This document shows positions 44,961 through 55,740 of a stretch of 64,000 bases of DNA, one piece after another. A model generated the notes under the pieces. The model was not told the DNA's origin. It worked only from the letters and a program-made list of their open reading frames with translations, and searched no databases. Every line of letters starts with the position of its first letter. Positions within the stretch are counted from its first letter, which is position 1. The translations under genes and the position numbers were made by a program. The stretch lies in the NCBI GenBank assembly GCA_963682025.1, contig OY821517.1, positions 26,207,620 through 26,271,619 of the forward strand, in the 5' to 3' direction. This DNA comes from Cordilura impudica (taxonomy: Eukaryota > Arthropoda > Insecta > Diptera > Scathophagidae).

Positions 44961-45393
44961 AAAAAATGAAATTCGGTTAATAACTTCATCGTAATTCGGT
45001 TGGCAATAGATTCGGCAGCCACAATGGGTATGAATTTCGAAAGAGAAATTAGCAAACTCTGGCACGATTCGAATTCAGAGTATTCCTGATACCTTTTGGG
45101 ATTGTAGAAGATTTTTAATAAAGCCATCGCGTCATTATGTGTAAAATTACGTTGCAAGTGACTTGAGGCGACGTAAGAGCACATCACACTCGTCGAAAGA
45201 AAAAAAATAATAGAATGATGGCCGTAAGGCAGAAGAAATAAGCAAGACTGTTTGCTTAAAGATAGTAAGAGTATAACCATCTTGGTTATTCATTTACTCT
45301 CATCGATAAACCATTCGTTTACATGTACAAAAATAAAAAAAAAAACAACAAGCAAACAAAAATGTGTAAGCCTCGCTGATATGTACATAACTA

Positions 45394-47514
45394 CAGTTGC
45401 GGCTAAAATAATTGAAGTAGTACAAGAAATTATACATAATTTGTTGTAGTCAAGTTGACTCTGTGTAAAGCCGTTATATAGAAAGAGAACAATGAAATGT
45501 AGAACACAATGTAAAATTAAATTTTTGTTGATGTAAATAAAACAAATTAATTACATATTTTTCCCGACGTTTCGTCGATTTTTTGTCGACTTTTTCAAGG
45601 GATTTCGTAATAATCTGGGATTATATCACATTTAAATAAATTTTAATTAATTTTGAACTAACAAAAACATAAAGCATAAATTTGAACCTTTAATACAACA
45701 TGGTTTAGTTTAATATCACAGTTTAAATTATTTGTATCGTAATGCAAATACACAAAACAATGAACCACAAAGAAGACACAGATAATATAAACGCCAGCTA
45801 CAGCGTTGCATGTTTTAAGTAAATTCGATTGTATGAATTGTTGAATTTAGTCCGTACAATGGATTTTATATTTTATTTATTGACAGTTCCAACCATTTAT
45901 TGGGGTACCCCAATACATATCTGCAGTAATTATAACTACACTTTAAAATAACTTTAAATATTATGTATTTAATAATTAGTTATTTATAGTTCGGTTCGAG
46001 ATCATGTATAATTTTCTAATACTAGAAAAGATAATACTTTATGCAATGTAAGAGAAATTGGGAAAAAAAATTGAAGACAGCGCTAGAACAAAGCGACTTG
46101 TTCATCTTCAGCATCCTTCTGCCTATTGCTTCAACTCATGCTTAATCAACTATTTAACTCAACATTAGAAAGAAAAGAACATGAGAAATGTTTTTTTTTT
46201 TTTTTTTTTCATACGAGAGTTAGAACGAACAACCAGAGTTTTTTCCAATTTATAGCTTTCTCTACATTAACATCGCTTTGATCAATTACAAATCTCGTAA
46301 TGTGAAAAAAGCTCTTTTTGTTTTGCCAACCGTCCCATAGATGGGAACTGTAATGGCATGTGAATATTAAAGCTGCTATTTGTCCTAGATCGGCAGCTAT
46401 TAAAGTTTAAAAATATTATTTCTTGATATATCTATATTTCGTATCGCCAAAAAAACGTAACGGAAATGAAGAAAGCATGTTCGCCAATCTTGTCTAGTGT
46501 CATAATGGATTTTGTAATTTTTATTTTCGATTTGTATGTTTTCAATTTGTTATTTTCTTTATTTAGAACTTTTAAATTTTCAAATTGAATTTTTATTTTT
46601 GGTTTTATAATATGACAACGAGTTCAAATATTCGTTTGGACTTATCATTCTATTATATTGTTTGGTACTTACAACAGAATTTGATTCATGCACTAACCTT
46701 TCAGTTAAAAATACCAAACCAGGTTAAAATTATAGTGTTCTCAGAAAACTTCTCTGTTGTAACCGAAATCTATAATTCTAATTACTAATATTATTTTTTT
46801 ATATTTACCATCAATTTGTCACATCTGTAGACACATATTCGGTTTAAAATTTATTATTTTAAAAGAATTAGATGTTGTAACTACCAATATTTAAGAACTA
46901 ATCATATTATAGGGGAGGTTTAAATTAGTTACCTCAATTGAATTAGAATAATAATTGGTATAAACTTTGATCGGTAAACATAACTTATTTTTCTATTGAA
47001 AGTTAATTCATTCTATGAGAATTATATTTTTATTTATGATAATAAAGAAATCCGGTTTCATTTTAAAACATTTATTAATTACAATAAAGATGATTATTGC
47101 CTGATTAAATATTTATAGTGGTTACGGAATTCTAATCAATACTTTTTCTGTGTGTAGTTGTAAACGCACTAATAACCTCCAACTTTGCGAAACAGTGCAA
47201 GAAGTTGGAACTCAATTTCGTTGGAAAGATGTGCTGAAGTTATGCAGAACCACGGCCACGCAACTAAATATAGTTTGATTTGAATACAAGACCCAACTTT
47301 TTTGAATAAATCCGACCGTCTATAATTAACCCATTTTTTTTTTTATTATCTTAGTTTTGTTTTATGAAATTGAATTAATGTTTTTTTTTATAAATATTTT
47401 CTATAGATAATAAATTTCACAAAATAAAACATAAACATACAAAACCAAAAATAAAGTTTTATATTACTTTTGAAATACTCAATATACACACTGCTATTAT
47501 TTTGACCCCAGCTG
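45394..47514 (+). mobile_element. Degraded Tc1-like element
   Basis: The left tip CAGTTGCGGCTAAAATAATT, next to TA, and the right tip CTATTATTTTGACCCCAGCTG, next to TA (last 20 bases), are inverted versions of the common Tc1-type end CAGCTG-GGTCAAAATAATAG. Near 47185-47275 the plus strand reads ARSWNSISLERCAEVMQNHG, then HATKYS and a stop, resembling the C terminus of Tc1 transposases (W..I....C..LI....RC..V....G..TKY). The rest of the gene is unrecognisable, and unrelated sequence (such as 45562-45605) lies inside. The two ends may belong to different copies. Confidence 0.5.
45562..45605 (-). other. GAAACGTCGGG retroelement-end motif, hammerhead-like
   Basis: On the minus strand CTTGAAAAAGTCGAC-aaaaa-TCGACGAAACGTCGGG (here split to stay short) gives a GTCGA/TCGAC stem followed by GAAACGTCGGG. 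It resembles the motif at 31299-31342, but the CUGANGA part is degenerate (CTTGAAA). Such sequences are common at ends of Penelope-like and LINE elements. Confidence 0.4.
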
Positions 47515-47624
47515 TATAAGCGTATGTTCTTTTACGTATTAATATTTTTAAAATTTTTAATTCTTTACATTTTCGTAAGTCATTCCTGAGCTATTGAGCT
47601 TAGAAGCTCCAAATTCAATACCAA

Positions 47625-47810
47625 CCTGCCGAGGAAAATGGTTAGTTTGTGAATGAGCATGATTTCAACAAACAGACAGACAGACACATGGACATCGCTA
47701 TAAAGACTCGAGTTATAAGGATCAAGAATATATATACTTTGTGGGGTCGGAAATAATTTTTTTCGAATATCAACTGTTATATACCCTCTGCACAGTAGTA
47801 TGGAAGGCAT
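47625..47810 (-). mobile_element. Mini-me/DINE-like fragment
   Basis: On the minus strand, GAGGGTATATAACAG, CCGACCCCACAAAGTATATA and ATTCTTGATCCTTATAACTC are followed by CGAGTCTTTATAGCGATGTC and GTCTGTCTGTCTG. The order is the same as in 36307-36510. The 3' hairpin end is missing. Confidence 0.7.
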
Positions 47811-49230
47811 AATGAACAAGCGGTCGTGGGCAATAGTAAGTGAGATTTCCTGCTTGAAAGGAACTTACTCATATTTTAAGTATTGCCTTATTTTTGTGTA
47901 AGGCGCCATTTTTGGTGAAGCGCTCGTCCTGATAATGTAGTTAAAAACAAAATATAAAAAAAAACGTTGATAGTGATTCAAAATTACTATTGCAGAACAC
48001 CGTGACCTACTCTATAACAGTTGTTAACCCCAGTTTTACCCCAGTATGAAAAGCATTTACAACTTATTACAACTTCAAACCGACGAACCAACATCAAACC
48101 GAACCAAGCCCAAATGAGATGACCCCAAATTAAACGTACAATATCATTGTATTGCCTACAAGCAATAAAACCAACACACACGCTAAACGACATAACACAT
48201 CTTCCAATAGTTTTACTGATTTACGTGTGAACGTTTGGGTTTCCTGTTTGAGAATGATTTCACTACTTCTACACTTCTCTCTTTATTTAATTTAAAAATC
48301 TACTAGTAAAACACCATTTAAGCATTTAAACATTGACAAATGCACGAAAAATTAAGTAAAATCAACAAAAACAAAAGGTGCAGAGTATAGTTGGAAAATT
48401 TGAGTAAACAAAGAATTACTGGTATGCTACAGACAAGACAGCTCACATTGAAATATGCATCGAAAGACACACCAATAAATGTTAGAATCATGATGATATG
48501 GGTTGTGTTTAGATTTGAAAATTTTTCCTCTACGTTAGATGAACACGAGTGACTATGTGGAAGTAATGTTTATTTGTATAAAACACCACCTTCAACTTTA
48601 ACACTACCACTACTTCTAAGTAGACAGACCCTGATGACAAATGTAATTGATTCAACTTTGTTGTTTGCTATGAAATGAGCAGCAAAACAATTAAAACGGA
48701 AATCCAATGAAAGTGAGAAGTGGATAAATAATTTTCTCAAAATTGAATGGAAATATGCTGGCTTTTAAGGCAAAAACTCGATTAAAAGAGACATTAACAG
48801 CACGAGTAGGTAATTAGTATGATTTGAAGATAACAAATTTTACGGCAGACTTTCAAAAAGGTTTAAAAATACATTTTTCCATTCAGCCTTCTGTATTCCG
48901 AAATATGTATAAGTGGCCAGAAAATTATAGGTTTTTTATTGTAAATTTAGGGCAATAACTTTCTCTTCTTAGGAATAGGGACATTACAAAGAGAGTTTTA
49001 TGAAAAACCTGAAGCCGACTTAAAACGTAAAGGTTTCATTTTAAGAAAACTTCAACTGGTTGCAATAAAATTTAATCACACTTCACCAGACTATTAGTTT
49101 GTTTCTATCTGCTTAAGCCATCGTGGAATCGGTCTTCTTATATCATCGGCATACCAAGAATCAACGTTTTAAGAACGATAGTTTTCGGAAATGGTACCAA
49201 TTTTCCCATAACCATTCTAACAAGACCTAG
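47811..49230. other. Mostly unique AT-rich DNA, no gene recognised
   Basis: The longest frame (47987-48193, minus) has no family resemblance. The plus strand around 47990-48200 is unusually rich in AACC/CAAACC, which alone does not support a gene. Confidence 0.3.
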
Positions 49231-49231
49231 A

Positions 49232-50678
49232 AGTACATTTTCTAAAAAAAGAACATTTACTTAAAGGAGTACCTTTTCATAAAAAGTACCTTTTTTAAAA
49301 AAATACGTTTTCTTAATAAGTAGCTCTTCTTAAAAGATACCTTTTCTTTAAGACTCTTTTCTTAAAATGTGCCTTTTTATAAAAAATTGGATTTAAAAAA
49401 AAAAATTACCTTTTCTAAAAAAGTTAATTTTCTAAAAATTTTAAAAAAGTACCTTTTCTTAAAAAGTATCAATATACTAGAATAGTATATTTTCTTAAGA
49501 AAGTACATATGCTTAAAAAAGCACCCTCTTCTCAAAAAAGTACGTTTTGTTAAAAAGTAGCTCTTCTTAAAAAATACCTTTTCTCTAAAATAACTTTTCT
49601 TAAAATGTACCTTTTTATAAAAAAGTGCCCTTTTAAAAAAAAAAATTCCTTTTCTTAAAAAAGTTCATTTTCTTAAAATATTAAAGTATCTTAAAAAAGT
49701 ACCTTTTCTTACAAAGTTTCTAGAAAAGTATATTGTCTTACGAAAGTACATTTGCTTAAAAAAGTAAATTTTCTTAAAAAGCACCTTTTCTTAAAAATTT
49801 AAATTTTTAAAAAATACCTTTTCTGCAAAAGACTCTTTTCTTAAAATGTACCTTTTTATACAAAAATTGGATTTTTTAAAAAAATTACCTTTTCTAAAAA
49901 CGTAAATTTTCTTAAAAAATTTAAAAAAAGTAAAAATTTTTAAAAGTAAAAGTATATTTTCTTAAGAAAGCACATTTGCTTAAAAAAGTACCTCTTCTCA
50001 AAGAAGTACCTTTTCTTAAAAAAGTACGTTTTCTTAAAAAGTAGCTCTTCTTAAAATATACCTTTAATTATAAATAACATTTCTTAATATGTACCTTTTT
50101 ATAAAAAACTGCAATTTTTTAAAAAAAATCTTTCCTTAAAAAAGTTAATTTTCTTAAAAAATTTAAGTATCTTAAAAAAGTACCTTTTCTTAAAAAGTCC
50201 ATTTTCTAGAAAAGTAAATTGTCTTAAAAAGCACCTATTCTTAAAGTACCTTTTCTTAAAAAAGTACCTTTTCTTAAAAAGTACATCTTAAAAAAGTATT
50301 TGCTTGAAAAAGTGCCTTTTCTTAAAATAGTACCTTTTTTTCAAAAAAAAGTACCGTTTCTTAAAAAAGTACGTTTTCTTAAAAAGTAGCTCTTCTTAAA
50401 AAATACCTTTTCTTTAAAATAACTTTTCTAAAAATGTGCCCTTTTAAAGAAAATTTCCTTTTCTTAAAAAAGTTAATTTTCTTAAAAAAAAAATAAAGTA
50501 TCTTAAAAAAGTACCTTTTCTTACAAAGTGTCTCGAAAAGTATATTGTCTTATGAAAGTACATTTGCTTAAAAAAGTAAATTTTCTAAAAAAGCAACTTT
50601 TCTTAAAAATTTAAATTTTCTTAAAACAGTAACTTTTCTTAACAAATAACTTTTCTTTAAAAGAATCTTTTCTTAAAA
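49232..50678. repeat. AAAAAAGTACCTTTTCTT tandem array, left block
   Basis: Units of about 15-20 bases with consensus AAAAAAGTACCTTTTCTTA run without gap for 1.45 kb. Variants (GTAGCTCTTCTT, AAGTATATTGTCTTA, GTACATTTGCTTA, TTTTTATAAAAAAGTGCC) recur in a fixed order, showing a higher-order repeat of irregular length (landmark spacings about 240-480 bases). The array is cut at 50678 by LINE C and resumes at 55741. Minus-strand frames here (KKRYFF repeats) are not genes. Confidence 0.9.
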
Positions 50679-51263
50679 CGACAAAAAATTAGAAGCGCAA
50701 TACAAAATGAATTAAATGACGGATATGAAATTAAGGTGCCCAGTCCAACTAAATTAAAAGTGAAAATAATAGACATGACTTTTGAATACAAAGAATCTGA
50801 AATAATTGAAAAATTAAAGAAACAAAACAAAATTATTAATAATAGTAAATTAGAAATTATAGAAAGATACCAATATAAAAGAAACAATAAAACACTATAT
50901 GGCATAAAATTAATTGCGGATAATGAAACATACGATAAATTGATCAAAGAGAAAAAGGTAAATATAGGATGGGAAAGATGTAGGGTTTTTGATGGAACGG
51001 AAATAATACAATGTCTTAAATGTAAGGGATATAATCATCTTGCAAGAGAATGCAGAAACCAAGAGGTATGTTTAAAATGCCATGGCAATCATAAAACTAA
51101 AGAGTGTGATAAAGAGCAGATCATAAAATGTATTAATTGTGTGCGAATGAACATTAAACTAAACATGGGATTAGACGAAAATCACCTAACCAACAACAAA
51201 GAGTGTCAAGTTTATCAAAATAAACTTAATATGAAAAAGAAGAGAATTGGTTTAGTAATGTAA
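50679..51263 (+). CDS. LINE C ORF1 (zinc-knuckle nucleic-acid-binding protein), 5' truncated
   Basis: The frame is open from the junction (RQKIRSAIQNELNDGYEIKV) and runs 194 codons to a stop at 51261-51263. ORF1 proteins package the retrotransposon RNA. The N-terminal half has a PRE/C2HC-like fold pattern (PTKLKVKIIDMTFEYKESEI), and the C-terminal half holds zinc knuckles: CLKCKGYNHLAREC (CX2CX4HX4C), CLKCHGNHKTKEC and a third, partial CINC. Such knuckles are typical of ORF1 in jockey-superfamily LINEs. The true start codon lies in the part lost by truncation. Confidence 0.8.
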   Translation, partial: RQKIRSAIQNELNDGYEIKVPSPTKLKVKIIDMTFEYKESEIIEKLKKQNKIINNSKLEIIERYQYKRNNKTLYGIKLIADNETYDKLIKEKKVNIGWERCRVFDGTEIIQCLKCKGYNHLARECRNQEVCLKCHGNHKTKECDKEQIIKCINCVRMNIKLNMGLDENHLTNNKECQVYQNKLNMKKKRIGLVM

Positions 51264-52235
51264 CAATTAAAGAATATCCGTGGACTATACACAAACGTAC
51301 AAGGCTTTATTAATAATTTTAATCAGGTGGAAGTAATTGCTGCAATGGAAAACCTCGAATTTATTATTTTATCGGAGACACATTTAACCAAGGATATTGA
51401 AGATGGTGAAATAATGATAGCAGACTTTGACCACATAGCGTCTTTGTCTAACTCTTCACGGACTGGAGGTGTAATTATATACTTTAAAAGATCATGGAGA
51501 ATGACAAAAATATTCGAGAAAGTTGAAAATTTCAAGTATTGGATATTAGTTTGCTTAGCAGAATATGATAACACACATATGTTAATTGCAGCAGTATATA
51601 GATCACCGAGCAGTACGGAGGCCGAATTTTGCGAAGTTTTTGATGAAATATTAGATGAAATCGGTGATCACAACTATGATATAATAATATGTGGAGACTT
51701 TAATATAGATTGGTCGCAAAATGTTTTTTATAAGAATAGAATTGAAAGCAGTTTAAATGATAATGGATTGAAACAAATCGTAAACAATTATACACGGGTA
51801 ACAAAACATTCCAATACTATAATTGATTATGTTATAACAAATAGCCATAATGTGACGGTAGAAAATATTTGCAATAATAATATAGCAGATCACGAATCTT
51901 TGTACATAAATATTGAAAATAAATACATTAGTCAAAAGGAAACAAATATTAAGACTCAAGATATATTTAAATATAATAAGAATTTATTCAACAGACAATT
52001 ATATGCAATATTAAAGTATAACATAGATAATGGTGTAAATGAAAACGCAGTAGTGTTGGATAAATCTCTTGAAGAAGTGATCAAAAAATTTACTAATAAG
52101 AAGACAATACAACATACAAATGGTGCAAATAAGTGGTTTAATAATGAACTTCGTGTATTAAAAACAGAAAAAATTATAAAACAGCAAATCGCAAGGTATG
52201 AGAACACTGACGAAGCGTGCTCAAATTATTGATCG
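51264..52235 (+). pseudogene. LINE C ORF2, endonuclease domain
   Basis: Just after ORF1 the sequence reads QLKNIRGLYTNVQGFINNFN and then ENLEFIILSETHLTKDIEDG. The APE endonuclease has its expected residues: SETHL (catalytic E), YRSPSSTEAEF, ICGDFNIDW (D and N) and NIADHESLYI (H). The frame stops at TGA (52230-52232), within IARYENTDEACSNY-stop-SIRNVYK. It is then open again in the same frame and continues across the hAT insertion site when that element is removed, as described under the foldback. Confidence 0.85.
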
Positions 52236-52254
52236 ATAAGAAATGTATATAAAG

Positions 52255-53082
52255 CAAGGTTCAGAAAATACACACATGAAACACACAATGTTCTGTTCAA
52301 AAGCAGCCAACACATATCTTTATTTTCATATCAATTATGTGCGTTTCTAAATTTTCTACGGTGCCCAACACAACCATGACTGTGTTCGTTTTAATATTTC
52401 GTTATTTACACGAACATTTTTGTATCACGTACTTTTTGTTTCAATCACACATAAAGCACACATTTTTGAGTGTTGCTTTATTTGAAGTTCATGTTCTGGT
52501 ACGTGTAGTGAAAAAAAAACACAGAACATGTACAATAAACAGGTTCGAGTTCAGTTATATTTTAAGTCGTGTTGTGGCTCGTGTAGTAAGAAAAAACGCA
52601 ACATGTACAATAAACAGGTTCGAGTTCAGTTATATTTTAAACACGACTTAAAAGTTCAGTTATATTTTAAACACGACTTAAAATATAACTGAACTCGAAC
52701 CTGTTTATTGTACATGTTGTGTTTTTTCTTACTACACGAGCCACAGCACGACTTAAAATATAACTGAACTCGAACCTGTTTATTGTACATGTTCTGTGTT
52801 TTTCTTCACTACACGTACCAGAACATGAACTTCAAATAAAGCAACACTCAAAAATGTGTGCTTTATGTGTGATTGAAACAAAAAGTATGTGATACAAAAA
52901 TGTTCGTGTAAATAACGAAATATTAAAACGAACACAGTCATGGTTGTGTTGGGCACCGTAGAAAATTTAGAAACGCACATAATTGATATGAAAATAAAGA
53001 TATGTGTGTGTTGGTCTAAGTTATGTTTGTTTACATATATGTACGAGTTTTTTATTCAGTGTGTGTTTTTTTCTGAACTCTG
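52255..53082. mobile_element. hAT-type foldback element
   Basis: The ends are CAAGGTTCAGAAAATACACAC and, reverse complemented, CAGAGTTCAGAAAAAAACAC. The target duplication ATATAAAG is perfect (52247-52254 and 53083-53090). Apart from about 70 bases near each end, the two halves are almost perfect inverted copies around a centre near 52650, so the same open frame (MCVSKFSTVPNTTMTVFVLI) appears on both strands. Removing the element and one duplication restores the LINE C frame RNVYK-VKIENEKNKYINNK. No transposase is encoded. Confidence 0.88.
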
Positions 53083-53084
53083 AT

Positions 53085-53446
53085 ATAAAGTAAAAATTGA
53101 AAATGAGAAAAACAAATACATAAATAATAAAATAAATAACCCAAAAGATCAAAAACAAATGTGGAAAGAAATAAAAAACCTAGTATTTAAAAAGAAACAA
53201 CCTGTGATAAAAAAATTTGATATTTAACCATATAGAATGTGATATTTAACCAAGAGAATGAGTTCGGTGTTCCGCAGGGATCAATATTGGGTGCACTTTT
53301 ATTTAGTATATATATAAATGATATGCCTAACATATTAAAAAAATGTGAAATTATTTTATATGCGGATGATACTCTCATATACACGGAAGGAGATAACGAG
53401 AACCAATGCCAAAACAATATGACGCAGGATATAAAGAATATTAATA
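53085..53446 (+). pseudogene. LINE C ORF2, reverse transcriptase left part
   Basis: The frame VKIENEKNKYINNKINNPKD, QKQMWKEIKNLVFKKKQPVI ends at a stop near 53227. A duplicated GATATTTAACCA marks a deletion junction at about 53219-53253, where the finger region of the reverse transcriptase is lost. The palm then appears as [20 protein letters not shown] and [12 protein letters not shown] with an intact YADD, up to the TA where the mariner is inserted (53445-53446). Confidence 0.8.
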
Positions 53447-54763
53447 CAGGGTTGCCCATATTCGACGGACCCATCAGGCAACGCCACAACTTTTGACAGA
53501 GATGTCAGATCGCTTAAAGACATACCGCGTTTGAAGCGTCATTCCAAGCAGATTTTTACCATGCAACAATACACGCCACGCGAGCGCTCTGAAATAGTTG
53601 AAATTTACATTCAACAGAACAAGTCAATTGTGAAAACTCAACGTGCTTTTAAAATATTAAAAAATGTGAGAAGTGCGCCTTCTAAGAACACCATTAAGCG
53701 TTTATACGAAAAATTTTCGACTGGTGAGGCTCTTTCTAATCCGAAGAGGCCAAATAAAAGTCGACCAAGGCGATCGGACGAGAATATCGCTGCCGTAGGA
53801 GCCAGTGTTGAGAGGTCCCCAAGAACATCCCAAAAACGCCGTTCTCAGCAGTTGGGCATGGCTCGGTCCACTTTACAACGGATTATTCGCGTTGATTTGC
53901 ATTTGTTCCCGTACAAAATTCAATTGACGCAAACATTGTTGCCTGTGGACAAGCCTCGTCGATTGGAATGGGCCCAAAGAGTCATCGAAATGGCCGAAGA
54001 TGACGAGCAATTTTGGAACAAAATTATCATGTCCGATGAAGCCCATTTCACATTGAATGGGACCGTAAATAAGCAAAATTGCCGTATTTACGCCACTGAA
54101 AATCCTCAGGAGATTCAAGAAGTGCCTCTTCATGACGAAAAAGCCACAGTTTGGTGCGGCGTTAGTGCGAAAACGGTCATTGGGCCGTTTTTCTTCCAAA
54201 ATGAAAATGGCCTTGCTGTTACCATCAACCAAGAGCGTTATCGCGACATGATGACCAATTTTGTGATGCGAATTATTCGTCGAAAGCGTATGAGGCAGTT
54301 CTGGTTTCAACAAGACGGCGCTCCACCGCACACAAGTCGCATAACAATCGATTTTCTGAAGAATTTGTTTCCGGGCCGTTTGATGTCGAAAAGGGGTGAT
54401 TTGGACTGGCCACCGCGTTCGCCCGATTTGACGCCGCCTGACTTCTTCTTGTGGGGATATTTGAAGTCAAAGGTTTACGTTAACAAGCCAAGGACCGTAG
54501 AAGAGCTCAAGGACAACATTCGTGAAGAAATAGCCGCTATTCCGGCCGAAATGTTGGCGAAAACGATGGAAAATGCTGCAAAAAGGGCACAATACGCCAT
54601 CAACGCCAGAGGCGGCCATTTGAGAGATATCATATTCAAAAATTGATGTAAACAAATCTATTTGGAACAAATTAAATGATTAAGGTTGCCAACCGCCAAA
54701 TTTTTATTTTTTTCTTTGATTTTTTTAAAGAAAACATGGGTCCGTCGAATATGGGCAACCCTG
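53447..54763 (+). mobile_element. Complete DD41D mariner-like transposon, second family
   Basis: The terminal repeats are perfect over about 28 bases, beginning CAGGGTTGCCCATATTCGAC at the left and mirrored at the right. TA lies on each side (53445-53446 and 54764-54765). Removing the element and one TA joins KNIN to IWLKMNKLKINEQK of the LINE C reverse transcriptase in frame. At 1317 bases with an intact transposase gene and perfect ends, this looks the youngest insertion in the window. Confidence 0.95.
53561..54646 (+). CDS. DD41D mariner transposase, intact
   Basis: A 361-residue transposase starting MQQYTPRERSEIVEIYIQQN. I chose this ATG because it gives exactly the length of the relative at 7408; upstream there is only an in-frame TTG. 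The N-terminal helix-turn-helix region reaches about residue 115 (RRSQQLGMARSTLQRIIR). The catalytic triad is D159 (IMSDEAHF), D252 (WFQQDGAPPHT) and D294 (DLTPPDFFLWG), 41 residues apart for the last pair. There are no stops or frameshifts. GC content and codon use are higher than in the surrounding DNA, consistent with recent arrival. It should act on the perfect 28-bp ends of its own element; the ends of the 7293-8602 element are different. Confidence 0.95.
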   Translation: MQQYTPRERSEIVEIYIQQNKSIVKTQRAFKILKNVRSAPSKNTIKRLYEKFSTGEALSNPKRPNKSRPRRSDENIAAVGASVERSPRTSQKRRSQQLGMARSTLQRIIRVDLHLFPYKIQLTQTLLPVDKPRRLEWAQRVIEMAEDDEQFWNKIIMSDEAHFTLNGTVNKQNCRIYATENPQEIQEVPLHDEKATVWCGVSAKTVIGPFFFQNENGLAVTINQERYRDMMTNFVMRIIRRKRMRQFWFQQDGAPPHTSRITIDFLKNLFPGRLMSKRGDLDWPPRSPDLTPPDFFLWGYLKSKVYVNKPRTVEELKDNIREEIAAIPAEMLAKTMENAAKRAQYAINARGGHLRDIIFKN

Positions 54764-55503
54764 TATATGGTTAAAAATGAATAAACTGAAAATAAATGAA
54801 CAGAAAACAAAAATAATAGAAATAAATATGACTAGCAATGCAAACTTTATAATAAATGGTGAAATAATAGAAAAAGTGAGACAAATAAAATACCTTGGTT
54901 TCATTATTGATAAAGAACTAAAATTCAACGATCACACAGAGTATATTTGTAAGAAAATCGGTAAAAAAAAAAATTGGTTGTTTCAAAAGAATTAGGAATA
55001 AAATATCACCAATGACAGCAATAAATATATATAATACCATGATAAAACCACACTTGGAATATGGTTCGACAATTATATATACATGTTGTAGAGCAGCACA
55101 AATGGACAGACTACAAAAATTGCAAAATAAGGCAATGCGGACAATTCTGAGATGCAACAGGTATACACCAATAGCTATAATGTTAGATGCACTCAAGTGG
55201 ATGAGTATAAAACAAAGATTGGAATTAAATACTTTAATGTTTATACAAAAAATAAGAAATGGTAATGCGGCAGAATATTTAAGCGAGCAACTAAATTATG
55301 TAGGAGATGTACAGCCGTATAGACTAAGAAATGCTGAAAATTTTAGAATACAACGAGTCGCCACAACGGCAATGCAGCGATCACTTTTCTACAAAGGACT
55401 TAAATTATATAACTTAATTCCAAATAATATAAAAAATGAGAGAAATGAATGTGTCTTTAGAAGAGAATGTGTAAAATTTATAAGAAATAATGTGTTTTTA
55501 TAG
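54764..55503 (+). pseudogene. LINE C ORF2, reverse transcriptase thumb and C terminus
   Basis: The reading continues MNKLKINEQKTKIIEINM, IKYLGFIIDKELKFNDHTEY. A frameshift in an A run near 54965-54975 is followed by IRNKISPMTAINIYNTMIKP, HLEYGSTIIYTCCRAAQMDR and LQKLQNKAMRTILRCNR, ending CVKFIRNNVFL before a stop at 55501-55503. The C-terminal pattern (LQ..QNKAMR.IL) is common to jockey/I-group LINEs. No RNase H domain follows. Confidence 0.8.
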
Positions 55504-55740
55504 AGCTAAAATTGAAAATTAAACTATTTATGAAATATGTAAACATTGTGAACATTAAAAGTATTAAAAATACTGATAAATAAAATTAATAAATAATTCC
55601 AAAAACATAGTTCATACAGCTTATGCTGCAACATAGCTTATCCCGTGGTTCGTACCAGGGATGAGTAACCTCTAGCATATGCGGACCTATGCAGGGTGGA
55701 TTTATTTCTATTATTATTATAATTATTATATTATTATTAT

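Larger units (their letters stand above)
50679..55740 (+). mobile_element. LINE C: 5'-truncated non-LTR retrotransposon inside the array
   Basis: The element carries ORF1 (50679-51263), ORF2 endonuclease (51264-52235) and reverse-transcriptase pieces (53085-53446 and 54764-55503), a 3' UTR and a TTATTATTATAATTATT tail to 55740. It is broken by a hAT foldback (52255-53082) and a mariner (53447-54763). The left junction cuts straight into ORF1 coding sequence, so the copy was 5' truncated on insertion. A TAAAA at both junctions could be a target duplication, but is too short to be sure. Sequence before and after is the same tandem array. Confidence 0.85.

Noticed and set aside
44777..45280. 167-residue minus-strand open frame
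   Set aside because: It overlaps the Tc1 N-terminal remnant on the other strand at 44777-44960 and shows no family resemblance; it looks like a shadow frame.
47987..48193. Minus-strand open frame MSFSVCVGFIACRQ...
   Set aside because: No domain, no splice context and no conservation that I can recognise.
52337..52980. Two similar open frames on opposite strands (MCVSKFSTVPN...)
   Set aside because: They are the two arms of one palindromic foldback element, not two genes.
53873..54331. 152-residue minus-strand open frame
   Set aside because: It is antisense to the intact mariner transposase and has no independent support.
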